In this document: in pieces, positions 1 to 4,301 of the stretch
How positions within the stretch are numbered: position 1 is the first letter of the stretch
Layout: every line of letters begins with the position of its first letter
The notes under the pieces: model-generated
The model's database searches: none
What the model was told of the DNA's origin: nothing
What the model saw: the letters and a program-made list of their open reading frames with translations, nothing else
Assembly: GCA_018665505.1 (NCBI GenBank)
Contig: JABJCS010000685.1
Span: 1-6,347, forward strand
Direction: 5' to 3'
DNA: 6,347 nucleotides
Source of the DNA: Alphaproteobacteria bacterium
GTDB lineage: Bacteria; Pseudomonadota; Alphaproteobacteria; UBA8366
Position numbers and translations under genes: made by a program

Positions 1-30
1 GCAAACGCTGACCTCAACAACCACCGCAAG

Positions 31-66
31 ATATGACAAGGGCCCCGATCGGGGCCCTTGTCATAT
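31..66. terminator. Perfect 36-bp palindrome, possible bidirectional terminator inside the IS end
   Basis: Positions 31-48 are the exact reverse complement of 49-66. The core is AAGGGCCCCGATCGGGGCCCTT, with arms continuing outward to ATATGAC/GTCATAT. In RNA it would fold into a very stable hairpin with a GATC loop. There is no long U-run after it on either strand, so it is not a textbook intrinsic terminator. It begins a few bases before the TGA (34-36) of a short open frame, so it could end transcription of the transposase operon or block transcription entering the element. Its function is inferred; the palindrome itself is certain. Confidence 0.55.
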
Positions 67-76
67 CACTACGCAA

Positions 77-124
77 CTGGTGGCGTTTTACGCCAACATA
101 CTGGCCGGTTTTTACACCGATATT
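77..124. repeat. Two tandem 24-bp IS terminal repeats
   Basis: Unit 1 (77-100) and unit 2 (101-124) match at 16 of 24 positions and share CTGG at the start and the TTTTAC centre. Each unit is also a small hairpin: TGGCG-N5-CGCCA at 81-95 and CGGT-N6-ACCG at 106-119. Repeated end sequences of this kind are binding sites for the IstA transposase in IS21-type elements; that role is assumed here by analogy. Confidence 0.6.
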
Positions 125-128
125 GACA
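123..128 (+). promoter_or_regulatory. Outward-facing -35-like hexamer at the IS tip
   Basis: TTGACA, the exact sigma70 -35 consensus, occupies the last six bases of the IS and points into the truncated gene. IS21-type elements are known to form junction promoters from an outward -35 when another -10 is placed next to it. Here the DNA 16-18 bp downstream (around 145-152) is GC-rich and has no -10-like hexamer, so it probably does not drive the fragment. Confidence 0.35.
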
Positions 129-129
129 C

Positions 130-753
130 TGGGATGTCGATGTGGAGGCGGTCGATTGGTCGGATGGACATGCCCGTCCGGCTGGCGCCAATGTCGGTGA
201 GTTCGAGCCTCTGTCACTAAAGGACCTTGCAGCCGGAGCGTCCGGGACGGGTGGGCCGTTTGGTAGCACGAAAGCCATCGCTGCTGGCGGACAAGCGCCG
301 GGCTTTGCGACGGCTTTGGTTGATGTCGAAGTGGATTCGGAAACGGGGCAATCCACGGTCCTGCGCGTTGTCGTCGCGCAGGATGCGGGCCGCGCTATCC
401 ATAAGAGCTATGTGGAAGGTCAATACCAGGGCGGAGCCGCCCAAGGTATCGGCTGGGCGCTGAATGAGGAATACATCTACAACGACGAGGGCAAACTCGA
501 GAATCCGGGTTTTCTCGACTACCGTATTCCGGTTGCCTCCGACCTGCCGTTTATCGAAACCGTGGTGGTCGAAGTGCCGAACACGAACCATCCGTTTGGC
601 GTAAAAGGCGTCGGCGAGGCGACGCTCTGCCCGATGATGGCCGCAGTCGCCAACGCTGTTGCGGATGCGACGGGTCGGCGATTGACGGAACTGCCGATGT
701 CACCGCCGCGTGTGAAAGAGGCGATCGACGGACGCAGCGAAGCGGAGTTATAA
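130..753 (+). pseudogene. 5'-truncated molybdenum hydroxylase large subunit (xanthine/CO dehydrogenase family), interrupted by IS
   Basis: This is the C-terminal part of a molybdopterin-binding catalytic subunit. About 207 codons remain of a protein normally around 750-800 residues. Intact enzymes hydroxylate purines, aldehydes or other heterocycles, or oxidise CO, using Mo-pterin with partner FeS and FAD subunits. Counting from the first possible start (GTG at 142), the GQYQGGAAQGIG segment (residues 93-104) is a cofactor-binding stretch of the family, and GVKGVGEA (153-160) carries the conserved active-site glutamate, E159. The frame is closed by TGA at 124-126, inside the IS end. The stretch before GTG 142 (WDVD, from 130) already fits the family, so the true gene began far upstream. 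The GTG has no convincing ribosome binding site. Without the N-terminal Mo-binding domains the fragment cannot be an active enzyme. The substrate cannot be told from this part. Confidence 0.85.
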
Positions 754-792
754 GCGGAAGAACGATCCTGGGGCGGGCGGTCGAATTTTTTA

Positions 793-863
793 AGGTTACC
801 TGCTCCGGATTTCCGACCTTGTCATCCCGGAAGCGCAAAGCACCATCTGGGATCCAGGTTACC
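793..863. repeat. REP-like palindromic repeat flanked by 8-bp direct repeats
   Basis: The core pairs ATCCCGGA (824-831) with TCTGGGAT (846-853), one mismatch, and the string GTCATCCCGGAAGCGC...GGGATCCAGG resembles dispersed REP-like repeats common in alphaproteobacterial intergenic DNA. AGGTTACC occurs at 793-800 and again at 856-863, bracketing 55 bp. The direct repeats could be a target-site duplication from a small mobile unit, or chance. The element sits between the ends of two convergent genes, a usual location for such repeats. Confidence 0.45.
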
Positions 864-955
864 GAAAATCGGTTATTAAATTCCGTGTCCAGTCACTGGA
901 GTTCGCCTGCTCGATGAGCTTGGTATAGCCCGCAATTTAGCCATCAGATCGGCGG

Positions 956-971
956 ATAGGCATATGCCTAT
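956..971. repeat. 16-bp perfect palindrome just downstream of the XRE gene
   Basis: ATAGGCATATGCCTAT is its own reverse complement. It lies five bases beyond the stop codon of the minus-strand XRE gene. It could form a weak hairpin at the 3' end of that transcript or be a protein-binding site. No T-tract follows in the minus direction, so it is not called a terminator. The stretch 754-976 holds nothing else that I can identify besides the REP-like repeat. Confidence 0.4.
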
Positions 972-976
972 ATGGC

Positions 977-1393
977 TTAGTCGGCGAAGGAGATAGAGCG
1001 AATCGTCGATAGGATTTGGCGCCGCACATGCGGGTTGTCCACCTTGTAATAGGCTTCCACCAATTCAATGGTGTCCGGTTTCATTAAGTGGACGACGTTT
1101 TCCGCATCGTCCCCTAAAGTGTCCGCCTGATTTTCCAATCCCTCGAAGAAGAATTGTACCGGTACGTTCAGAATGCGCGATAAGTCGTAAAGGCGTGACG
1201 CGCCGACTCTGTTGGTACCACGTTCGTATTTTTGTACTTGCTGAAACGTCACTCCGAGTGCATTCGCAACCTCGGTTTGACTCATGCCGCGCTCGTTCCG
1301 TTTGTCCCGAATGCGCTGGCCGACATGCGTATCTACTGTTTTCGCCTGTGCTCGACTGCGTTTCGCCGCTGCACTTGTCGATGTCCTGGGCAA
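977..1393 (-). CDS. XRE-family helix-turn-helix transcriptional regulator (PhrR/PraR-like)
   Basis: A cytoplasmic DNA-binding regulator of about 138 residues. An XRE/Cro-C1 domain spans roughly residues 24-80. The HTH pair reads MSQTEVANALGVTFQQVQKY (37-56) and is followed by ERGTNRVGASRLYDLSRIL, the pattern of the alphaproteobacterial PhrR/PraR group, then by the usual FFFEGL. The last 60 residues form a helical tail (PDTIELVEAYYKV...RRQILSTIRSI) typical of the group. The N-terminal 20 residues are Lys/Arg/Ala-rich. Start: the frame opens with GTG at 1414, directly after an in-frame TGA and lacking a ribosome binding site. I prefer TTG at 1393-1391, which has AGGGAG/GAAGG just upstream; with GTG the protein would be 145 residues. 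The gene has its own promoter and operator-like repeat, so autoregulation is likely. Targets are unknown. Confidence 0.87.
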   Translation of the reverse strand: MPRTSTSAAAKRSRAQAKTVDTHVGQRIRDKRNERGMSQTEVANALGVTFQQVQKYERGTNRVGASRLYDLSRILNVPVQFFFEGLENQADTLGDDAENVVHLMKPDTIELVEAYYKVDNPHVRRQILSTIRSISFAD

Positions 1394-1444
1394 ACCTTCT
1401 CTCCCTGCGAGCACTCAACTGTCATTATGTCTAAACTCATATGC

Positions 1445-1464
1445 TATCCTACCTCCGTAGGATA
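1445..1464 (-). promoter_or_regulatory. Operator-like inverted repeat upstream of the XRE gene
   Basis: TATCCTAC-N4-GTAGGATA is a perfect 8-4-8 inverted repeat, 20 bp in total. It lies 5-10 bp downstream of the TATAAT on the minus strand and so covers the expected transcription start. This position is typical of autorepression by small HTH dimers, so the XRE protein is the obvious candidate ligand. Binding is inferred. Confidence 0.5.
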
Positions 1465-1468
1465 TACA

Positions 1469-1474
1469 ATTATA
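1469..1474 (-). promoter_or_regulatory. -10 hexamer TATAAT for the XRE gene
   Basis: A consensus TATAAT on the minus strand about 75 bp before the proposed TTG start. The matching -35 position (around 1492-1497, CCGAAC) is poor, which suits a weak or activator-helped promoter. The DNA here is AT-rich compared with the flanking genes. Confidence 0.45.
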
Positions 1475-1525
1475 TTGCATGGGAGTGGGCCGTTCGGCCT
1501 CTAAGCGTTGATCTGATGCGGAGAA

Positions 1526-1909
1526 CTAGGGTTGCGCGACCCTATCCGATGCCCGGCTCATTTCGCCAACGGCGGAGTCCAGGAAGCTGTCCAACCGTTC
1601 TCGCAGCAAGGGCGCCAGCCGCACCAGTTTTGATCTGGCATCTTCCGGGTTTTCGCGCTCCTCGACTAAGCCTCTCCGAATGGCTGTTTCCAGATACTTG
1701 CCAGCTGTATGGGCGCTTTTGACAGACGTCATGAACCGTAAGGCGTCGGTTTTCCGAACGTCGCCCCGAGCCTGCCAAAGCTTTGTGAAAAGGTCCCAAT
1801 AAACAGCCGACCAGAACTCCGTGTCGTTTTGAAACACTTGGAGCCAATGCTCACCGACTTTCTCGGTCATGCGAAGATACTCTTCGTGTTGATCGCGACT
1901 GTAATCCAT
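1526..1909 (-). CDS. MarR-like winged-helix transcriptional regulator
   Basis: A small cytoplasmic protein of 127 residues. Residues 51-105 look like a winged helix: VRKTDALRFMTSVKSAHTAG is the HTH with its recognition helix, KYLETAIRRGLVEER is the turn into the wing, and ENPEDARSKLVRLAP matches the MarR wing signature (D-x-R-x-K-x-V-x-L). The N-terminal 50 residues (Trp-rich helices around W22, W33, W38 and W45) would form the dimerisation part but do not match the classic MarR helices closely, so it may belong to a MarR-like subfamily. Start: ATG 1909 has only a weak GGAAAG about 10-12 bases upstream; ATG 1870 (residue 14) is an alternative. It lies 111 bp upstream of the XRE gene on the same strand, but that gene has its own promoter. 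Ligand and targets are unknown. Confidence 0.75.
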   Translation of the reverse strand: MDYSRDQHEEYLRMTEKVGEHWLQVFQNDTEFWSAVYWDLFTKLWQARGDVRKTDALRFMTSVKSAHTAGKYLETAIRRGLVEERENPEDARSKLVRLAPLLRERLDSFLDSAVGEMSRASDRVAQP

Positions 1910-1931
1910 CCGACGTGCGCTTTCCGTCCTG

Positions 1932-1950
1932 TTGAGCTCGCTCTACTCAA
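1932..1950. promoter_or_regulatory. Short inverted repeat upstream of the MarR-like gene
   Basis: TTGAG-N9-CTCAA lies 22-41 bp before the ATG of the MarR-like gene. MarR proteins often bind imperfect palindromes with TTG...CAA ends in their own promoters, so this is a plausible autoregulatory site. Arms of only five bases make chance occurrence quite possible. Confidence 0.28.
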
Positions 1951-2023
1951 TATAACAACTTACATTCAAATTTACATCCGGAATCGAAGATAAATTTAAA
2001 AAATCGACCTCAATCAGGCGGTA

Positions 2024-2040
2024 TTATCGGGTGCCGATAA
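2024..2040. promoter_or_regulatory. 17-bp inverted repeat in the divergent intergenic region
   Basis: TTATCGG-GTG-CCGATAA is a perfect 7-3-7 inverted repeat. It precedes an A-run on the plus strand, so it is not an intrinsic terminator in either direction. It lies between the MarR-like gene and the secreted-protein gene, about 45 bp upstream of the proposed -35, where a regulator could act. Confidence 0.4.
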
Positions 2041-2072
2041 AAATTCATTCAGTTTTTCAATAACTTAATAAA

Positions 2073-2090
2073 TGAATATTTTTATATTCA
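2073..2090. promoter_or_regulatory. AT-rich inverted repeat overlapping the -35 region
   Basis: TGAATAT-TTTT-ATATTCA is a perfect 7-4-7 inverted repeat. Its right arm overlaps the proposed -35 hexamer (2087-2092), so a protein bound here would interfere with RNA polymerase. In DNA this AT-rich, such a repeat can also arise by chance. Confidence 0.33.
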
Positions 2091-2115
2091 CAAATGCAGG
2101 TATTTTTGTTATAAG
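2087..2115 (+). promoter_or_regulatory. Sigma70-like promoter for the secreted basic protein gene
   Basis: The -35 is TTCACA (2087-2092) and the -10 is TATAAG (2110-2115), with a 17-bp spacer; each is one base from consensus. The start point would be near 2122, giving an RNA leader of about 80 bases before the ATG at 2202. The leader contains GATCCCT twice, 12 bases apart (2146 and 2158), of unknown meaning. The whole 1910-2201 gap is AT-rich and has no other gene. Confidence 0.5.
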
Positions 2116-2201
2116 TTATGCATACAGAAGTGATGCAATGAGAGTGATCCCTACTACGATCCCTCGTGGAAACGGAATTGTTAATTGAAAGGATTAAACC
2201 G

Positions 2202-2597
2202 ATGGCACTCATAAAGAACCGCACAATTCGATATCTTTCCATCACCGCCGCCGCTTTGGTGGTGAGTTCCAGCCTGATGACGATGCCGTCCGCAGCTGGC
2301 GAAAGAGCATCCGCCTATCGGCATCATCAACAAGAGCAGGAATGGTCCGGCGATCGCCATTTGGATCGCCTGTTTCGGAGAATTTTAAGGTCGGCCCTGG
2401 TGCAACCCGAGAATCGCCCGCGATATCGCCATCGCCATGCGGATGTCCGTTGGGCCAAGGCACATCGCCGCCACAAAACGCGTGAGGTTTGCCGCATCAA
2501 AACCAAAATCGTTTTCGACGATTACGGTCATCGCCGGAAGATCACTCGCAAGATTTGCCGCGAGGTCGGGCCTGGAAATCGGAATTGGCGTCGTTAG
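2202..2597 (+). CDS. Small secreted, highly basic protein of unknown function
   Basis: A hypothetical protein of 131 residues that I cannot assign to a named family. It begins with a Sec signal peptide: a basic start (MALIKNRTIR), a hydrophobic stretch at about 11-25, and a likely cleavage near SAA/G (32-33) or shortly after. The mature part is about 100 residues and very rich in Arg, His and Lys. Its end holds two cysteines (C97, C119) around KTKIVFDDYGHRRKITRKIC, which could form one disulfide-closed hairpin in the periplasm. Start: ATG 2202 follows AAAGGA (2188-2193) at eight bases; a GTG in frame at 2166 would add twelve residues before the signal peptide and lacks a good site. It shares a strand with the lipoprotein gene 68 bp downstream, so a common envelope role is possible. 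Nucleic-acid or polyanion binding is a guess from charge alone. Confidence 0.78.
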   Translation: MALIKNRTIRYLSITAAALVVSSSLMTMPSAAGERASAYRHHQQEQEWSGDRHLDRLFRRILRSALVQPENRPRYRHRHADVRWAKAHRRHKTREVCRIKTKIVFDDYGHRRKITRKICREVGPGNRNWRR

Positions 2598-2614
2598 AAG
2601 ATAGAATTGGGACG

Positions 2615-2651
2615 GGCGGGTCGCGGAAGCCCTCGCCCGCCGCACTCTTTT
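2615..2651 (+). terminator. GC-rich hairpin with short T-run between the two envelope genes (attenuator-like)
   Basis: GGCGGG (2615-2620) pairs with CCCGCC (2636-2641), and extra inner pairs are possible. CACTCTTTT follows, the T-run ending at 2651. This could act as a weak intrinsic terminator after the secreted-protein gene, lowering but not preventing readthrough into the lipoprotein gene, whose ribosome binding site starts immediately after. No separate promoter is evident for the lipoprotein gene in the 68-bp gap. Confidence 0.5.
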
Positions 2652-2665
2652 AAGGAGGATACGAT

Positions 2666-3142
2666 ATGAACTTTGTACGAAACACATCACTGATCATAAT
2701 CATCGGCCTCGGACTTGGAGGATGCATGCAGGCGCATGATGGACCGAAGCAAACCGGTGGTACCCTGATTGGAGCGGGTCTTGGCGCTTTGGCGGGGGCC
2801 CAAATCGGACAGGGGCGTGGGCGACTGGCCGCGGTCGCGATTGGTGCAGTGGCTGGCGCCGCGCTCGGTAACGAAGTCGGCCGTTCTTTGGACCGAGCCG
2901 ATCGCCTTCATCTGTCCGGCGCTACGAAGGCGGCGCACCAGGCGCCGATCGGCAAGAGAATTAATTGGAAAAACCCAAATTCAGGCAATTTCGGCAGTGT
3001 TACGGCATCGCGGGAAGGACGCCATCATCATACGGGTGCGCCGTGCCGGGAATTCAAAAATCAACTGACTGTTCGTGGCCGGACTCGTGAATATGTCGGT
3101 GTGGCCTGTCAGGCGCGCGACGGCAGCTGGACGGTTATGTAA
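2666..3142 (+). CDS. Glycine-zipper outer-membrane lipoprotein (17 kDa surface antigen family)
   Basis: A 158-residue lipoprotein. The N-terminus is a lipoprotein signal peptide with lipobox LGGC (17-20). C20 would be lipidated, and the following Met, not Asp, suggests sorting to the outer membrane. Residues 31-72 are a glycine-zipper two-helix segment (GGTLIGAGLGALAGAQIG, then GAVAGAALGNEVG), followed by SLDRADR, the hallmark order of Rickettsia 17 kDa antigen-type surface antigens. The C-terminal domain ends with CREFKNQLTV...VACQARDGSW, with a conserved Cys pair (C127, C148) and the family's DGSW ending. An HHH run lies at 120-122. The start is clear: AAGGAGG (2652-2658) is seven bases before the ATG. 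The family is structural and envelope-stabilising; the exact role is unknown. It follows the secreted basic protein gene and its stop overlaps that of the convergent methyltransferase gene. Confidence 0.9.
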   Translation: MNFVRNTSLIIIIGLGLGGCMQAHDGPKQTGGTLIGAGLGALAGAQIGQGRGRLAAVAIGAVAGAALGNEVGRSLDRADRLHLSGATKAAHQAPIGKRINWKNPNSGNFGSVTASREGRHHHTGAPCREFKNQLTVRGRTREYVGVACQARDGSWTVM

Positions 3143-4184
3143 CGACCGGCGCCGACTTATCGGGTTTTTCCAAGACAAGCAGTTTGGCAAAAAATGCCCG
3201 TTCCGATGTCCTCACGAAAAGGCCCTCTTCCTCGAATAAACGGGTCAAATCGGTGCGGATAAAATCCCGGTAAAAGGGTTCGTGAAAAGCGATGGGAAAG
3301 CGGTCCAATAGAGCGTCGTAATCTGGTCGATCGCCGAGCTGCATCGAATCGAGAAAATACAGCCGGCCCCCCGGTCTCAGCACCCGCGCGACTTCCTTGG
3401 TGACAACCCGTCTGATTTTCTGCGGCAGTTCATGAAACAGGAAGACGCAACTCAGCGAGCCGAAAGATTCATCCGGGAACGGTAGCGCCTCCGCATTTGC
3501 TTGCAAGAGAGGCGCGCGGGACCAAAGTTTGAGCGCCCGTTTCGCAGCCTTGAGATAAGCGTGGCTGAGGTCGATACCGGTCACACGCATTCGCGGATGA
3601 GCATCCTTCAGGATTTCCAGAAACCGGCCGGTTCCGCAGGCGATATCCAGATGACCTGCTCCATCCATTGGATGAACGCGCAAGTGCCGTGATAAAGCAC
3701 CGAGCGCTTGGCGGCGCATGGCATCCGCGCCGCCGATGAACAGAACCTCTACCTGATGATCGTAAAGGTCGGCGGAGTCCGAGGTCAGATATCCGCCACT
3801 CTGATAGTGAAAATTCTGTAGGTAATAACGTGGGTAGCGCGCACCTAAATCCGGGTCAAAGATTTCGTTACCGTTTGCCTCAACGCGCCGCCGGTTAACG
3901 TTGCGAAGATCCCGGAAAAAGGAGACGGAGCGCCGGGCCGCACGCGGTAAGTTACCGCCCCCGGGTTCTGGTGCCGGATACAGGCCGTCTTGGACATTAC
4001 GCCAGTCTCGCCTCAGGAGCGCTTCGAGGTCCTCATAAATGGTGCGCCAACCGGGAAGTTCGCCGGCCGGCGGCTCATCGATCTTCGGTGCGAGCCGCAT
4101 GGCGGCCGCGTAATGGGCTGAATACCAAGCCGTGCGCGCGCCCTGAGTGGCGCGGTAGATCAATTGATCGATTTTGTTCGCCAT
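3135..4184 (-). CDS. Class I SAM-dependent methyltransferase, substrate unknown
   Basis: A 349-residue cytoplasmic enzyme that would move a methyl group from S-adenosylmethionine to an unidentified acceptor. The catalytic Rossmann domain is C-terminal: motif I HLDIACGTG (178-186), acidic loop GIDLS (203-207), NAEALPFPDESF (230-241, adenine-contact motif) and VLRPGG (268-273). The N-terminal half (1-170) is a separate conserved region with YPRYYLQNFHYQSGGYLTSDSADLYD (split as YPRYYLQNFHYQ at 117-128 and SGGYLTSDSADLYD at 129-142) and EVLFIGGADAMRR, found in a family of proteobacterial, cyanobacterial and plastid methyltransferases of unsettled function. Start: ATG 4184 has GGAG six bases upstream; an ATG at 4238 would add 18 residues but reads into the intergenic region and has no good site. 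It diverges from pgk and converges on the lipoprotein gene with an 8-bp overlap. Confidence 0.88.
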   Translation of the reverse strand: MANKIDQLIYRATQGARTAWYSAHYAAAMRLAPKIDEPPAGELPGWRTIYEDLEALLRRDWRNVQDGLYPAPEPGGGNLPRAARRSVSFFRDLRNVNRRRVEANGNEIFDPDLGARYPRYYLQNFHYQSGGYLTSDSADLYDHQVEVLFIGGADAMRRQALGALSRHLRVHPMDGAGHLDIACGTGRFLEILKDAHPRMRVTGIDLSHAYLKAAKRALKLWSRAPLLQANAEALPFPDESFGSLSCVFLFHELPQKIRRVVTKEVARVLRPGGRLYFLDSMQLGDRPDYDALLDRFPIAFHEPFYRDFIRTDLTRLFEEEGLFVRTSERAFFAKLLVLEKPDKSAPVVT

Positions 4185-4292
4185 AACGCTCTCCGGTGCG
4201 ATCTCTCCTAATGTGCGAAGGCAACGCATTCGGATCAAGAGAGCGCATTGCCGAGAGATGACGAATCAGGTAGGTCGAGGCAGCAATATTTC

Positions 4293-4298
4293 GGAGGT
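4293..4298 (+). promoter_or_regulatory. Ribosome binding site that fixes the pgk start
   Basis: GGAGGT ends three bases before the ATG at 4302, a strong site. It rules against the longer frame opening at 4248, whose extra 18 residues do not resemble a PGK N-terminus. No convincing -10/-35 pair was found in the 4185-4301 divergent gap. Confidence 0.8.
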
Positions 4299-4301
4299 AA
4301 A

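Larger units (their letters stand above)
1..128 (-). mobile_element. Terminal segment of an insertion sequence, probably IS21 family (partial)
   Basis: The outer tip is at about position 128 and reads TGTCAATATCGG on the minus strand; the rest of the element runs off the left edge. Two adjacent imperfect 24-bp repeats (77-100 and 101-124, 16 of 24 positions equal) sit at the tip, each starting CTGG and carrying a TTTTAC core. Multiple internal terminal repeats next to a TGT...ACA tip are typical of IS21-family elements. A 36-bp palindrome follows inside the end. Homology of the flanking gene to molybdenum hydroxylases begins right after the tip, as expected for an insertion. No transposase is recognisable: frame 1 is open only for 11 codons, ending at TGA 34-36, which might be the tail of a transposase gene but cannot be identified. 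The family assignment rests on end structure only. Confidence 0.62.

Noticed and set aside
1..36. Eleven-codon open frame ending at TGA 34-36, possibly the tail of a transposase gene
   Set aside because: Too short to identify; residues ANADLNNHRKI give no confident match, so it is mentioned only as part of the IS end.
217..591. Minus-strand open frame opposite the molybdenum hydroxylase fragment
   Set aside because: The plus-strand frame carries clear family motifs over the same span; the minus frame is an antisense shadow.
1065..1418. Second minus-strand frame overlapping the XRE gene
   Set aside because: The XRE frame has a complete, conserved HTH domain; this frame is Arg/Ser-rich with no motif.
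1527..1544. Hairpin TAGGGT-N6-ACCCTA at the end of the MarR-like gene as a terminator
   Set aside because: It lies over the last codons and stop of the gene and is not followed by a T-run on the minus strand.
977..1909. XRE and MarR-like genes as a toxin-antitoxin pair
   Set aside because: Both proteins look like DNA-binding regulators, neither resembles a toxin, they are 111 bp or more apart and the XRE gene has its own promoter.
2142..2165. GATCCCT twice at 12-base spacing as a CRISPR-like or iteron array
   Set aside because: Only two short copies, no further units; no repeat-spacer structure anywhere in the window.
2166..2201. Upstream GTG start for the secreted basic protein
   Set aside because: It would add twelve residues including acidic ones before the signal peptide and has no ribosome binding site, whereas ATG 2202 has AAAGGA at good spacing.
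4248..4301. Upstream in-frame start for pgk
   Set aside because: The extra residues do not resemble any PGK N-terminus, and GGAGGT directly precedes the ATG at 4302.
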